From Nitrososphaeraceae archaeon (lineage in GTDB: Archaea; Thermoproteota; Nitrososphaeria; Nitrososphaerales; Nitrososphaeraceae), in assembly GCA_009377575.1 (NCBI GenBank), contig WHTU01000003.1:1-64000 (forward strand): a stretch of 64,000 nt of DNA. The letters run 5' to 3'. Below are positions 37,944 to 47,519 of this stretch, in pieces. Position 1 is the first letter of the stretch; each line of letters starts with the position of its first letter. A program made the translations under genes and the position numbers. The notes below the pieces were generated by a model. It was not told where the DNA came from, searched no databases, and saw nothing but the letters and a program-made list of their open reading frames with translations.

Positions 37944-39386
37944 TCATATTCTGAGCAAGGTGTCGATGAGTAACACCGCAGTACCAGCTAACACGGTAAG
38001 AACCATAAATGGAAATCCGACCTTTATGAATCGATTAAATGTGATTCCATAATGGAGCTTTTCAGCTAACCCCCCCGCTATAATTGCAGCACTAGAACCA
38101 ATTAATGTTCCGTTACCGCCAAAGTTTGCCCCTAAAGATAATGCCCACCACAAAGGACTTATTTGAAAAGAGTCGAATGCAGAAGCAATAATTGAGTTTT
38201 CGTTAAGTGAATCAATTACTGGAATCATTGTAGCAGTAAATGGAATATTGTCCACGAATGCGCTGGACAATGCGGATAGCCATACGATTATCAGAAAAGT
38301 AAACCAGGGATCCCCATTTGTTATATTAATTGCGAGATTTGATAGTAAAGTTATCAATCCCGCTTGTTGTGCGAAGCCCACAACAATAAATAGACCCGTA
38401 AAAAACAGTAACGTGGTCCAATCCATTTCATGTAGAACTTGTTCTGGAGGAAGTCTCGTTATGATAAGCAGAAAAGCTGCTCCACCCAGGGCAATAATCG
38501 AGGGTTCTAGATTAAGAATCCCGTGAAATGCAAAAAGTACTATGACACCAATGAGTACTCCAAGTGATTTCTTTAATGTTTTAATGTCTTTTAGATAAGC
38601 ATACTCATTCTCTTTCATTACTCCACCGCGATCATCTATCCTGGCTTTCAATTCATTTCGGAACAAATACCTTAGCAATAGTAAAGTTACGCAAAGTGAA
38701 ATGGCGACCGTCGGGCCCATATGTATGATAAATGCGTTAAAATCAATACCTGCGGCAGATCCAATCATGGTATTAGGGGGATCGCCTATCAAAGTAGCTG
38801 CTCCTCCTACATTGGATGCGAGCACCATCGCGATTACAAAGGGAATGGGAGATAGCTTAATCGATCTGAACAGAGATAGTTACAGGTACCATCAAAAGGA
38901 CCGTAGTTACATTGTCTATGAACATCGATATGGTTGCAGTAAAAACGCAAAGTAAGATCATTAACTTCCAGAGATTCCCTTTCGAGGCTTTTATCGCCTT
39001 AATGCCTACAAATTGAAAAATACCTGTGTTTGACATGATGGCAACAATAACCATCATTCCCAATAGGAGTCCAATGGTATTAAAATCGATATAACCTAAG
39101 ATTTGCTCGAAGCCATTATTCGTTTGGAAATCTCCCACAGCAATAGCAATTGTAACAACGACCACTGCTCCAAAAAGAGCAATGGTAGTCTATGAACCAT
39201 TTCGAAGGAGAGGGCTATATAGACACACAACAATACCAAAGCAACCAGCCTTAACTGTAAAGATATTTGAAGCCCTATTAAATCAGGGAGGAGCAATAAT
39301 AGAAAGGAAAATAATAGTATGACACAAATACCGATTGTAAATTTCGTATTCTGCAGATGATACTTGGTCAAATATTTGATACTCAT
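37944..39386 (-). pseudogene. NhaD/ArsB-type ion permease, disrupted by two frameshifts
   Basis: Three frames together give one ion-transporter superfamily permease of about 480 residues, similar to NhaD Na+/H+ antiporters and ArsB. Landmarks are IDFNTIGLLLGMM, SMFIDNVTTVLL, SNVGGAATLIGDPPN and FVDNIPFTATM. The first break is at 39188/39189: adding one A after HR (cataga) restores HRTTIALFGAVVVV. The second is at 38861-38866: frame changes between SVQI and IKLSPIPFVIAMVL (plus one or minus two). The C-terminal 294 residues are intact. Either an error in the assembly or a decaying gene. Confidence 0.82.
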
Positions 39387-39840
39387 AAATGGCGTCTAAA
39401 TGATATTTGCAAAGTGCATATCCAAGGCATGATCCATCTTGAATTGACTAAATCACTGGGCACAATCATTAATCCAATGAGTTCATCTTTCATAGTATAA
39501 ATATGCTACGTTGTAATATGTAAAATGCATATTTGGCTGAATGCCAACGGCCATGCTCAATCGTGGATTACTTATCTATGTACTTCTTTAAATCATAATA
39601 ATAGACATATATTATAGTTTTTTAATTGGGCCGATTCAAAAAATAGTCTTGGTTTGGATAAGAATTTATACCCTGTTTTTTAAAGAGGGAGTAACAAGTT
39701 ACAGTTAAGGAGTTTTTGGCGGATCTATAAAAATTGATAAATAAGAGGAATTATTGGGGATTTTTGTTCTAAAATATCCGCTGCTTTAAATAGAAATTAG
39801 AATAGAATTTAAGGGCAACATTACTATAGCTGGATATTAC
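39387..39840. other. Divergent intergenic region before Kef-type antiporter
   Basis: About 450 very AT-rich bases with TATA-like stretches such as CATATATTATAG near 39606. No gene or RNA recognised. Confidence 0.45.
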
Positions 39841-41079
39841 ATGGTGCTAGAGGAAAGTAGCGTTCAATTTGTTCATCTGATAATCTCACTTGCTATATTA
39901 TTATTCGCTGCGAAACTATTTGCAGAGTTGTTTCACAAGTTGAAATTGCCGGTGGTGCTGGGCGAACTCTTGGCTGGAATAATAGTTGGCCCTTTTGCCA
40001 TAGGGGGATTATTTCTCTTTGATGGTGAGCCGGTAGTGATGCTTGATGAAACTGTACGTAATATTGGGGAAATATCAGCCATTGTCATCTTGTTTGTAGC
40101 AGGACTTGAGATTACACCTCGAGAATTCTTGAGGGGAGGAGCCGCTTCTTTTACAATAGGAACACTTGGCGTTATTCTACCATTTTTTGTGGGATTCGTT
40201 GTCCTAACATTCTTCGGGTTCGATGCCTTAGAGTCAATGTTAGTAGCTACGGCACTTACGGCAACAAGTATCGCGATATCTGTGCAGGTCTTAACAGAAA
40301 TAGGAAAGATGCAGACAAAAGAAGCCAGATTGATATTAGGTGCGGCAATTGTGGATGACATCCTTGCTATTGCTATACTGTCTGTTGTAACTACCATGGT
40401 CCAAACTGGTGATATCTCCCCTGAATTAATGGACGTAGCGATTTTGATTCTTCAGATATTAGGACTGTTTACGGCGCTATTGATAGGATCTATATTTTTA
40501 ATTCCGAGATTGCTTAATGTTCAGAGGTTATGGAAATCTAAGGGCAGTATAGAAGGAATTGTAACTGCTTCCTTCTTTGGAGCTGCAGGAATAGCCGCGT
40601 TCGTGGGACTATCGCCGATCGTGGGAGCGTTTGCTGTAGGGATGGCAGTAGCTAGTACGCGTCTCATTAAACAAGTCGACGAATACGCCGAAAAGCTGTT
40701 AATAATTTTCGGTCCGCTCTTTTTTGTCATTATCGGAGCACAGGTAGACCTGCGCGGAGTAAATCTGAACGTGTTGTATCTTTCAGGATTAGTAGTAGCC
40801 ATAGCTGTGACAACAAAAGTCGTGGGATGTGGACTTCCCTCAATCATATTCTTAAAAGATAAGACGAAAGCGTTTAGAGTCGGAATTGGAATGATCTCAC
40901 GAGGCGAAGTGGGACTTATCGTGGCAGGAGTAGGCGTATCAACCGGAGCGCTATCTTCAGATATATATACTACGGTCATAATCATGGTTGCCCTTACTAC
41001 CATTATTACTCCTATTTGGCTCAAGAGATCGTATACGAATGATAAAAATTTGATGCCTCAACCAAGCTCATCTAACTAA
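39841..41079 (+). CDS. Kef/CPA2-type cation:proton antiporter
   Basis: 412 residues, about 12 membrane helices. PVVLGELLAGIIVGPF is the conserved second-helix motif of CPA2, ATALTATSIAISVQVL and GAAIVDDILAIAIL hold the ion-binding region with the Asp of the antiporter core, and MISRGEVGLIVAGVG is the matching late helix. No RCK/TrkA regulatory domain is attached, so this is the short form. It exchanges Na+ or K+ for protons. The adjacent NhaD-like gene is broken, so this may be the active antiporter of the locus. Confidence 0.9.
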   Translation: MVLEESSVQFVHLIISLAILLFAAKLFAELFHKLKLPVVLGELLAGIIVGPFAIGGLFLFDGEPVVMLDETVRNIGEISAIVILFVAGLEITPREFLRGGAASFTIGTLGVILPFFVGFVVLTFFGFDALESMLVATALTATSIAISVQVLTEIGKMQTKEARLILGAAIVDDILAIAILSVVTTMVQTGDISPELMDVAILILQILGLFTALLIGSIFLIPRLLNVQRLWKSKGSIEGIVTASFFGAAGIAAFVGLSPIVGAFAVGMAVASTRLIKQVDEYAEKLLIIFGPLFFVIIGAQVDLRGVNLNVLYLSGLVVAIAVTTKVVGCGLPSIIFLKDKTKAFRVGIGMISRGEVGLIVAGVGVSTGALSSDIYTTVIIMVALTTIITPIWLKRSYTNDKNLMPQPSSSN

Positions 41080-41261
41080 AACTCGAACTTTGTCTAGCTA
41101 CACAGGTTTACGGCTCGTCTTATTTACTTTTTACGATTCCAAACAGATAACTTATGCTGCTGTATTAACTTCCGTAACTCAATCTAATTTTTGTCTCTTA
41201 TCACGACGAAATCAAATGACTTTTCTGCTATGGCCTGGAGATTTCTGGTTTCACTTTCCCA

Positions 41262-41990
41262 TCATAGTACTAGATATAGTAGTAAATAGCGTTTCTCTAA
41301 AGGATCGTTCTTATCAATTTGAAAGACTCCAAATGTTGATTTTGTGATCCTGAGAAATTCCTTTAATTCTTCTTGAGTTATCTTGATGTTGTCATTCTTG
41401 CTGCGTTCTTTGATTGCACGACAAGACCAGTGATCCCCGTACTGCTCAATAAGACAAATATCGATTTTGGTACAATCATTCTCTTCTATTGGTACCGTAT
41501 TTGGAGGTAGCTTCCATCGGCTTCTTCTTTCCTCTATGAAGAATTGTGTAGGTACATCTACGATTTTTAAGTAAACATCTTTCTGACCAATTCTAGAGAA
41601 TACAACTTTTTCTAGGTAATTTAGTAATTCCTCTTCGACTTGATTTGTCATGTTTGAAACATTCATGTCATTTTGCAATACAAGAGGCTTGGAGTCACAT
41701 TCATGAGTTGGCTTTAATAATGCCCATAATTCTATAGGATAAGATACAGGCCGCAAGGGGCAACCTGATAAACACTTTTCACATAGCGATATACGATAAC
41801 CTACTGGGAGTTTGTCATTCTTAATTGGTATATTCTCCTTTTTTCGATTGCAATTAGACACCATTTGTATCATTAATGATTTGATTATTTCGTTAAGGCT
41901 TGAATTTGCTGATCCTTGTTGTGTGAATTCAGGTAATAAACGACTGACTTCACTAAGCCTACGAATGTTCTCCATTAATTGATTTTGCAT
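41262..41990 (-). CDS. Probable C-terminal part of the zinc-finger protein (separate frame)
   Basis: 242 residues of unknown family. It begins inside the end of the upstream zinc-finger frame. The first 30 residues, MENIRRLSEVSRLLPEF, look like the continuation of a helix that begins in the other frame (DVEKIEKK). A Cys cluster (LCEKCLSGCPLRP) may bind metal or fold. If one A is added to the A8 run at 41990-41997 both frames fuse to a protein of about 335 residues. Function unknown; regulation of the neighbouring membrane-transport genes is a guess only. Confidence 0.6.
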   Translation of the reverse strand: MQNQLMENIRRLSEVSRLLPEFTQQGSANSSLNEIIKSLMIQMVSNCNRKKENIPIKNDKLPVGYRISLCEKCLSGCPLRPVSYPIELWALLKPTHECDSKPLVLQNDMNVSNMTNQVEEELLNYLEKVVFSRIGQKDVYLKIVDVPTQFFIEERRSRWKLPPNTVPIEENDCTKIDICLIEQYGDHWSCRAIKERSKNDNIKITQEELKEFLRITKSTFGVFQIDKNDPLEKRYLLLYLVL

Positions 41991-42268
41991 TTTTTTTCTA
42001 TCTTCTCCACGTCATCAATAGGTGTATTCTGACGATAAGGGACATAATACGTGTAAGCTGATGATTCGGTAAATTTCCCATGATTGAAGAAGGAAGGTGA
42101 CTGCACCGAGTTTAGGACAGATCTGCTCCCATCGACAGAAGCTGAAGCCGGCTGTCTCCCACCATGCTTTCTCTTAATATGTATATGCATATTCCACGGT
42201 CTTTTTGAAGTTTGGCTACAACCAGCATATGGGCAATAAAGTAATCTTCCAGATGTCATCTGTAGCAA
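41975..42268 (-). CDS. C2H2 zinc-finger protein, N-terminal frame
   Basis: 97 residues. One classical finger is visible with spacing C-x4-C-x12-H-x4-H (Cys12, Cys17, His30, His35), followed by a flexible segment. The frame stops at CKIN directly after an A8 run. The gene is probably the 5' part of the next entry. Archaeal C2H2 proteins are thought to bind nucleic acid. It diverges from an RHH gene, with CTGCAG repeats between them. Confidence 0.7.
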   Translation of the reverse strand: MLQMTSGRLLYCPYAGCSQTSKRPWNMHIHIKRKHGGRQPASASVDGSRSVLNSVQSPSFFNHGKFTESSAYTYYVPYRQNTPIDDVEKIEKKCKIN

Positions 42269-42287
42269 ACCTCCACCCTCTTAGGAC

Positions 42288-42314
42288 TTACTGCAGTTAC
42301 TGCAGTTACTGCAG
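42288..42314 (+). repeat. Three 9-bp direct repeats (TTACTGCAG)
   Basis: TTACTGCAG is repeated three times head to tail, followed by a partial unit TTAGTG. Each unit contains the palindrome CTGCAG. It stands 20 bases upstream of the zinc-finger start and about 190 bases before the divergent RHH gene, a likely binding site for either regulator. Confidence 0.75.
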
Positions 42315-42478
42315 TTAGTGGTACAGATTCGAAATGGTACATTTCTAGTAGAATTACGCTTTCGCAGTATAAAAATAATAAGGATACCAAAACACTAGAA
42401 CAAATTCAGTCTACTGGTAGTCTGACTTACATGGTCTCTTGGTATACTTTTCGTTTAGTAAACTACAAATATAGTGTT

Positions 42479-42742
42479 ATGGAGTCGATGTTAATGAAAA
42501 GGATGGAAAGTAAAAAACTGTCGAAAGTAGTATCAACAAAACTTACTTCCGAAGATTATGATCTTTGTCGGAAGATAGCTAGAGAGTATTACATTAATGA
42601 AAAAATTAAGTCTCCGTCTGTTTCAGAGCTAACAAGATTAGTCTTATATAGAGTGTTAGATACATATCGCCATCGCAAGAATATTCCTTCGGATGCGCAG
42701 CCCCCACGATCATCATTTAGATTTCCAAAGGTAGGCAGGTAA
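42479..42742 (+). CDS. RHH-like DNA-binding regulator
   Basis: About 87 residues. KVVSTKLTSEDYDLCRKIA forms a strand and first helix, and SVSELTRLVLYRVLDTY a second helix, the ribbon-helix-helix pattern. The frame is open from 42431, but the preceding residues (MVSWYTFRLVNYK) do not look like this family; ATG 42479 or 42503 is preferred. TATA-like AGTATAAAAATAA lies near 42367. A small basic tail ends the protein. Confidence 0.6.
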   Translation: MESMLMKRMESKKLSKVVSTKLTSEDYDLCRKIAREYYINEKIKSPSVSELTRLVLYRVLDTYRHRKNIPSDAQPPRSSFRFPKVGR

Positions 42743-42839
42743 GTAGATTCAAAGTAATTTTTTGAATTAGTCTGCTCATACTTGAGAAGTCAATGAGAAT
42801 CCTTCCTCAAATCGCTAACCCCATTAAATAAAGCTAATG

Positions 42840-43241
42840 CTAATCAAATAAATTAGAAGGTGGGTCTTCGTTTTGATCAGAATCGTTCATATATCCTATT
42901 ACAGTGTCTGCCACGTCGCCAGCATCCTTCGTACTTGCTGCTATCACAACTATCATCTTTTGGTTTAGATTTTCATCTGGATATAGCTTAATAAATTTGA
43001 ACTTGTCATACTCTAGAACATCCCATTTATGACGCCCGAGCAAACTTTCAACAGTTTCATTGTCAGCAACTGCGACAGATCTGATATCGAGGGCGGAAAT
43101 AACTTTTTCGATCTTCGACCTATCCAACTCTGAGCCCGGTGCAGTGAAGAGTTCTGAAATGTTCCCGGATCGATCAATCACAAACGCAGCAAAGATCTTT
43201 TCATCGATCTCGACGAGGTGCTGAACTCTTTCGAATGACAT
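42840..43241 (-). CDS. Hypothetical protein, roadblock-like
   Basis: 133 residues. Alternating strand/helix pattern: FAAFVIDRSGNISELF, IEKVISALDIRSVAVAD, WDVLEYDKFKFIKLYPD, KMIVVIAAST and a last helix. This suggests a roadblock/LC7-like or related thaumarchaeal sensory fold, but no exact family is claimed. The C-terminus is acidic and probably disordered. Single gene. Confidence 0.6.
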   Translation of the reverse strand: MSFERVQHLVEIDEKIFAAFVIDRSGNISELFTAPGSELDRSKIEKVISALDIRSVAVADNETVESLLGRHKWDVLEYDKFKFIKLYPDENLNQKMIVVIAASTKDAGDVADTVIGYMNDSDQNEDPPSNLFD

Positions 43242-43433
43242 TCAGTCTGCTTCTCCAATTTAGATCTTGGTGTGACAGGATTTATGCATTTATGCATTTG
43301 CAAAATTGTGTCGTGTGGTACACTATCAGCGAAAATTAGCCTGCCAGGTCTTAATATACGTAAATGGAGTTTTTGTGTTTAACTTAAATCACATAAACTC
43401 TAATACCAATCGGATACCAAGAGCCTGTGGAAA

Positions 43434-44318
43434 TTGGAAATTGAACAGAGGATACTCAGCCTCCTGCAATCTGTCCCCTTGGATAAATATTCAATCCACA
43501 GAATGATACCGACTGAATCTATATTTGCAATCTCCAAGGCAATCAAGGACCTTCAACAGCGAGGACAGATTCATGTTGCGAAGTATAGAAAGGATACGAG
43601 AATAGGAATTTCTATCCCTTTGTACTCTGTTCACACTCGTTCTGAAAAAGACAGTGAGTTGCATGCTGGAGACGTACTTGGAGGTATGGCGACTAATAGA
43701 TATGCAGAGTATGAATTTGTTTTAAGAAGTCTGATATCCCGAGACATCAAGGCAAAAATATTGGATGTGGGTTGTTCAACCTCAGCGTTCTCTAGTAAGA
43801 TCTCAAAATTCAGTCGAAACAGATGCGAAATCATTGGTATTGACATAGTTAATGAAATAGATAATCTAGGTTTCCCATTAATATTGATGGACGCAATGAA
43901 TATCGGTTTTAAGAATAAGACATTTGATCAGGTAATGTGTCTCAGCACTATGGAACATATCGGGCTTGATCATGAAGGTGTAAACGCCAAACACAAAGAT
44001 CCTAATTGTGGAATAAATGGCGATGCACTTGCAATGAAAGAAATTTGGCGTGTACTAAAAGATAAAGGTACTTTAATCCTTACAGTTCCCTACGGTAGAT
44101 TAATTATCAAACAGCAGAGTTGTAGAGTCTATCATAAAGATTCACTTTCAATTTTGACCAATATGTTCTTCGTTGTCAAGAAAGAGTTTTTTGGCCTAAA
44201 AAAAGGTAAATGGACTAAGTGTAATGAACTAGAAGCAAACAAATCAACATCGTTAGAGTATTCAAGTCAGAAGTTTCACAGCGAAATAATAGCATGTTTG
44301 CTCTTGGAGAAAAGCTAA
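43434..44318 (+). CDS. Winged-helix plus SAM-dependent methyltransferase fusion
   Basis: 294 residues. Residues 1-65 (EQRILSLLQSVPLDKYSI to SIPLYSV) look like a winged-helix domain. From about 100 a class I methyltransferase follows: motif I AKILDVGCSTSAFS, the acidic end of strand 2 (IIGIDI), and motif IV-like FDQVMCLSTMEHIG with a long insertion before the KDKGTLILTVPYGR strand. Substrate unknown. The start is TTG 43434; no in-frame ATG fits better. Confidence 0.72.
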   Translation: MEIEQRILSLLQSVPLDKYSIHRMIPTESIFAISKAIKDLQQRGQIHVAKYRKDTRIGISIPLYSVHTRSEKDSELHAGDVLGGMATNRYAEYEFVLRSLISRDIKAKILDVGCSTSAFSSKISKFSRNRCEIIGIDIVNEIDNLGFPLILMDAMNIGFKNKTFDQVMCLSTMEHIGLDHEGVNAKHKDPNCGINGDALAMKEIWRVLKDKGTLILTVPYGRLIIKQQSCRVYHKDSLSILTNMFFVVKKEFFGLKKGKWTKCNELEANKSTSLEYSSQKFHSEIIACLLLEKS

Positions 44319-44535
44319 GAGGAGGTTGGCTTACTCTTTAATTGAGGATACTGTCTAAATTGTGTCATATTGAATGAAGTAAAAGACAGTTTTCTTGGGA
44401 TGTTCAATCTGCTCATTGTAGAGTTTTGTCAAGTACTATTCACCGTGCCATATAGCATTAAAAATATGACTTGGCAATCATAAAGATGAATATGTCCAAT
44501 CTAATAATACACAAATATTCACAATTTATTTCGTC

Positions 44536-45840
44536 ATGTTCAACAATAAGGAATCTTTAGGATTCTTAACTCATCGACGACGCTCAATACTAATAGTGAT
44601 TGCGGTATTTGGAATCCTTGCACAATTGGCACTATTTGGTGCATATGAGAATGTAGTAGCGACTTCTAACAATGATGATGATCAAAAATTAGATGTCCAA
44701 TGCGAGACCGGCAAAGAAGATGTATGTTTAATAGCGGCATGCATGGGTCATCCTTGTGTCTGGTATCAAAATAGTAGCGGCGTAGAAAGAAACTTTGATG
44801 TCGCCATTACTAAAAACACTACGCCCAGCTGGGGTACATTGGATGAAGACGTTGTATCGAATGTTATGCAAATTGATGATGGTTGTACGGAATCAACTAC
44901 TAATATCCAATTGATTAGCACAAGCAGAATGGATGATGCCAGGAGTGTTGACAACGATGATGATGATGATGACAATGATGATGGTAATAACAATGACAGC
45001 GTCTTTGCAAAACTTTTAGATAACGACTATGATACAAAATGGGAGGAAGAAGGATTCGGATCTTTCATACAAGCTGATTTAGGTTCAGTAGAATCAATCT
45101 GTAATGTAGGGATCGCCTGGGACAAAGGAGATGAAAGATCATATAACTTTGTAATATCTACATCTGATGACGGAACCACCTTTACTGATTCTCTAAGAGG
45201 GACGAGCAGCGGATCTACCGAAGCATTAGAGACATACGACTTGACCGATGTAGATAGCAGGTTTATTAGAGTTACAGTTTTTGGCAATAACGACGACAAT
45301 AATGATGAACATGATACAGCTGCAATAAATGAAATCAGAGTAGGAACTTCCACCGCGGCGGCCGGTTCTCAATCTAATAACAACGCATCGAATGGACAAT
45401 CAGAGCTGGCCGAAGAGTCACTGAACGGTAATAATAATGCTTCCTCGTCGACTAACTCAACTGAGATTACACCTGACAATTACATTTCTGAACTGACTGA
45501 TTTGATGGTTACCGATAGCTACGAAGATAGAGTACAAAAGCAGTTCGTGGACACCAATCTCCCCCCTTCAGTCGAGGACCTGAACATTAGAGCAGCCTCT
45601 GTCTCTTCCTTAGAGATTGAGCTGAAAGGTTCAGACCTCAGTAGTCCTGACGAATTGGATTACTCGGTTGTCGACCTTCCAACGCATGGTATTCTAAAAG
45701 CCGGAACTGATCAAAATCGTATTCTGTACTATCCAAATCCTGGCTACATTGGCTCCGATAGTTTCACCTTCAGAGCTATTGACGATCAGGGCCTAGAAAG
45801 CGTCCTAGGAACAGTAGATATTGCTATCGAAGATTCCTAA
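44536..45840 (+). CDS. Surface protein with F5/8-type C and cadherin-like domains
   Basis: 434 residues. An N-terminal membrane segment (SILIVIAVFGILAQLALFG) anchors or exports it. Four Cys lie between residues about 55 and 75. An Asp/Asn-rich run (residues about 139-155) precedes a discoidin-like (coagulation factor 5/8 C) domain: FAKLLDNDYDTKWEEE, IQADLGSVESICNVGIAW, SRFIRVTVFGN. A Ser/Asn linker leads to a cadherin/VCBS-like domain ending in YYPNPGYIGSDSFTFRA. Such proteins bind glycans or other cells; Asp runs may bind Ca2+. Confidence 0.75.
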   Translation: MFNNKESLGFLTHRRRSILIVIAVFGILAQLALFGAYENVVATSNNDDDQKLDVQCETGKEDVCLIAACMGHPCVWYQNSSGVERNFDVAITKNTTPSWGTLDEDVVSNVMQIDDGCTESTTNIQLISTSRMDDARSVDNDDDDDDNDDGNNNDSVFAKLLDNDYDTKWEEEGFGSFIQADLGSVESICNVGIAWDKGDERSYNFVISTSDDGTTFTDSLRGTSSGSTEALETYDLTDVDSRFIRVTVFGNNDDNNDEHDTAAINEIRVGTSTAAAGSQSNNNASNGQSELAEESLNGNNNASSSTNSTEITPDNYISELTDLMVTDSYEDRVQKQFVDTNLPPSVEDLNIRAASVSSLEIELKGSDLSSPDELDYSVVDLPTHGILKAGTDQNRILYYPNPGYIGSDSFTFRAIDDQGLESVLGTVDIAIEDS

Positions 45841-46184
45841 ACGCACAGAAAAATTGTGATAAGGCGCGCCCCCGCCCCGCTTATTTGTTTTTGAAAAGTA
45901 GTTCTTAAAGGTTATAACTGGAGTGAGGGCATCCTATTCCTTTAATATCAATTGTATGTTCGATAGAATGCTCAAAAATTTTCACACAGCATCAAATATG
46001 CTGGTGAATTGTAGAACACACTATCGTTAATGACCACAAAAATGCCTTATACGCCTTTCAGCCTCGGAGCTATTTTCTTTATTTGTTTTCTAGAGAAGGG
46101 TATTGCACTTTTTTATTAGTGCACAAGGTAGAAAGTCGCACACTGACATAGTAAATCATTTTTCATTTGCGAATTTGGTATCGC
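45841..46184. other. Intergenic region with an all-GC 18-mer
   Basis: 344 bases between convergent genes. At 45863-45880 there are 18 consecutive G/C bases beginning with GGCGCGCC, very unlike the AT-rich surroundings, followed by a T-rich run. No gene seen. Confidence 0.55.
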
Positions 46185-46571
46185 TTAATCTTTAGGGTTA
46201 CCGATAATTAATTTATTATCTCTTAATGTTATAACCAATACTTTATTCTTAATTAACCTGCTTTTAAGTTCCCTATCAATTGTTGCTACAGCGCAATTAT
46301 GGCACCTAGAATATTTTATGATGGCATCGTCGGCGTACTTTGATGGGGGAAGACTAATCAAATTGAATTTAGACCCTATCAAAGATAAAGCCGCCCTTGC
46401 CATCCTTGATCGCTTTGGGCCAGAATGGCGTTCTAACTGTCTTAATTCGTCCGCTACTATATTAGGAACAGTGAAATGCAAGCTACCTAGAAATGATTCA
46501 ATACTTTCAATATTTCGCAATGGGTTTGAGCCAAGAACCATCATAAAGCTGGTATCGCATATTACTTCCAT
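46185..46571 (-). CDS. PIN-domain protein (predicted nuclease)
   Basis: 128 residues. The first metal-binding Asp is Asp6 (EVICDTSF), VADELRQLE gives the Glu and CAVATIDRELKSRL the late Asp. The order fits the FCF1/VapC-like PIN fold of small archaeal nucleases. No partner antitoxin-like gene is adjacent, so a housekeeping RNA-processing role is more likely than toxin-antitoxin. Confidence 0.82.
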   Translation of the reverse strand: MEVICDTSFMMVLGSNPLRNIESIESFLGSLHFTVPNIVADELRQLERHSGPKRSRMARAALSLIGSKFNLISLPPSKYADDAIIKYSRCHNCAVATIDRELKSRLIKNKVLVITLRDNKLIIGNPKD

Positions 46572-46878
46572 TATCCGGATGAAGTCTATTAGTAAGTATT
46601 AAATCATCTGTCCATTAGTCAAGCAGAAGTAATCTAGCCTGCCTTGGTGAGAAAAAAGAACTGAACTGTGAAAACTAGACAAATCAATCAAGCTGCTGCG
46701 TGTTACTCCAATAGAGACATTATCAGTGAGAATAGTGTTTACTATATCACCAGGAGACTTTTATTTTTCTATTAACGCGAGGAAGTATTCAAAAATCCCA
46801 TCTCTGCATTGGAAAAAGGATATAAAATGAAGAGTTAATGCAAGTTTGGTGGGCCTGCATTACATTCCATTTAATAGA
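46572..46878. other. Intergenic region, no gene seen
   Basis: About 300 bases between two genes on the minus strand. No open frame of note, hairpin or RNA gene was recognised. Confidence 0.4.
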
Positions 46879-47430
46879 CTACATATATGAATTGGTTCCA
46901 ATATCCCTTTTTTCGAATGTAGAGTTAAAAATCTGATCTGGTTGTAGCACGGCTATTCCGGTTACGTTCCCTAAAATCTCTATTAGTACTATCCAACTTG
47001 GGGCGTCTAGGTCCACCGGATTGTCTATTTCCTTAGCAATAGTGCGTATAAGATCTAAAGACCTTAGGGAAGAATTGTGCCTTTTTTCGACTGACAACTT
47101 AAAGGAATCAGAAGAGGATAATTTCCTTTTAGACAAATCACTGGCCGCCATTGCTATTTCAGACGGATGGGAATTTGTAACGGATTCGATTGGAATAACC
47201 CTCAAAACATACCTAAATCGCCAGTCTTCGGAACGAACTATATCCTTGAATTTTTCGATTACCTGAAAAGGGTCAAAGCGGGTATTTCCCGTAATTAATC
47301 CTGAAATATTTGTAACCTCAAAAAAGGCATCAGAGTCTCCAATATCATCAAGCAAATCCAGCATCTCATCTATAGCGTCAAACTCTCTGTATCGAAAGGT
47401 CGTCGCTATCAGATTGAATTTATTTAACAT
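46879..47430 (-). CDS. THUMP-domain protein (Tan1-like)
   Basis: 183 residues. LIATTFRYREFDAIDEMLDLL is the start of a THUMP-type fold, IRTIAKEIDNPVDLDAPSWI and VLIEILGNVTGIAVLQ its characteristic end. THUMP domains bind the 3' end of tRNA; stand-alone proteins of this kind are related to Tan1, which takes part in tRNA N4-acetylcytidine formation. Separated from pgk by 90 bases. Confidence 0.8.
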   Translation of the reverse strand: MLNKFNLIATTFRYREFDAIDEMLDLLDDIGDSDAFFEVTNISGLITGNTRFDPFQVIEKFKDIVRSEDWRFRYVLRVIPIESVTNSHPSEIAMAASDLSKRKLSSSDSFKLSVEKRHNSSLRSLDLIRTIAKEIDNPVDLDAPSWIVLIEILGNVTGIAVLQPDQIFNSTFEKRDIGTNSYM

Positions 47431-47519
47431 AATATCTTCATCAGAATTGAGTGTCCCGTGAGCCTATACGGGAGCTGTATTAAAGCTTTTCATTCTCCCA
47501 TCCTTTCTACTCTTCATAT

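Noticed and set aside
41090-41347. 85-aa ORF after the Kef-type antiporter
   Set aside because: Overlaps the 3' end of the minus-strand gene at 41262 and lacks any motif.
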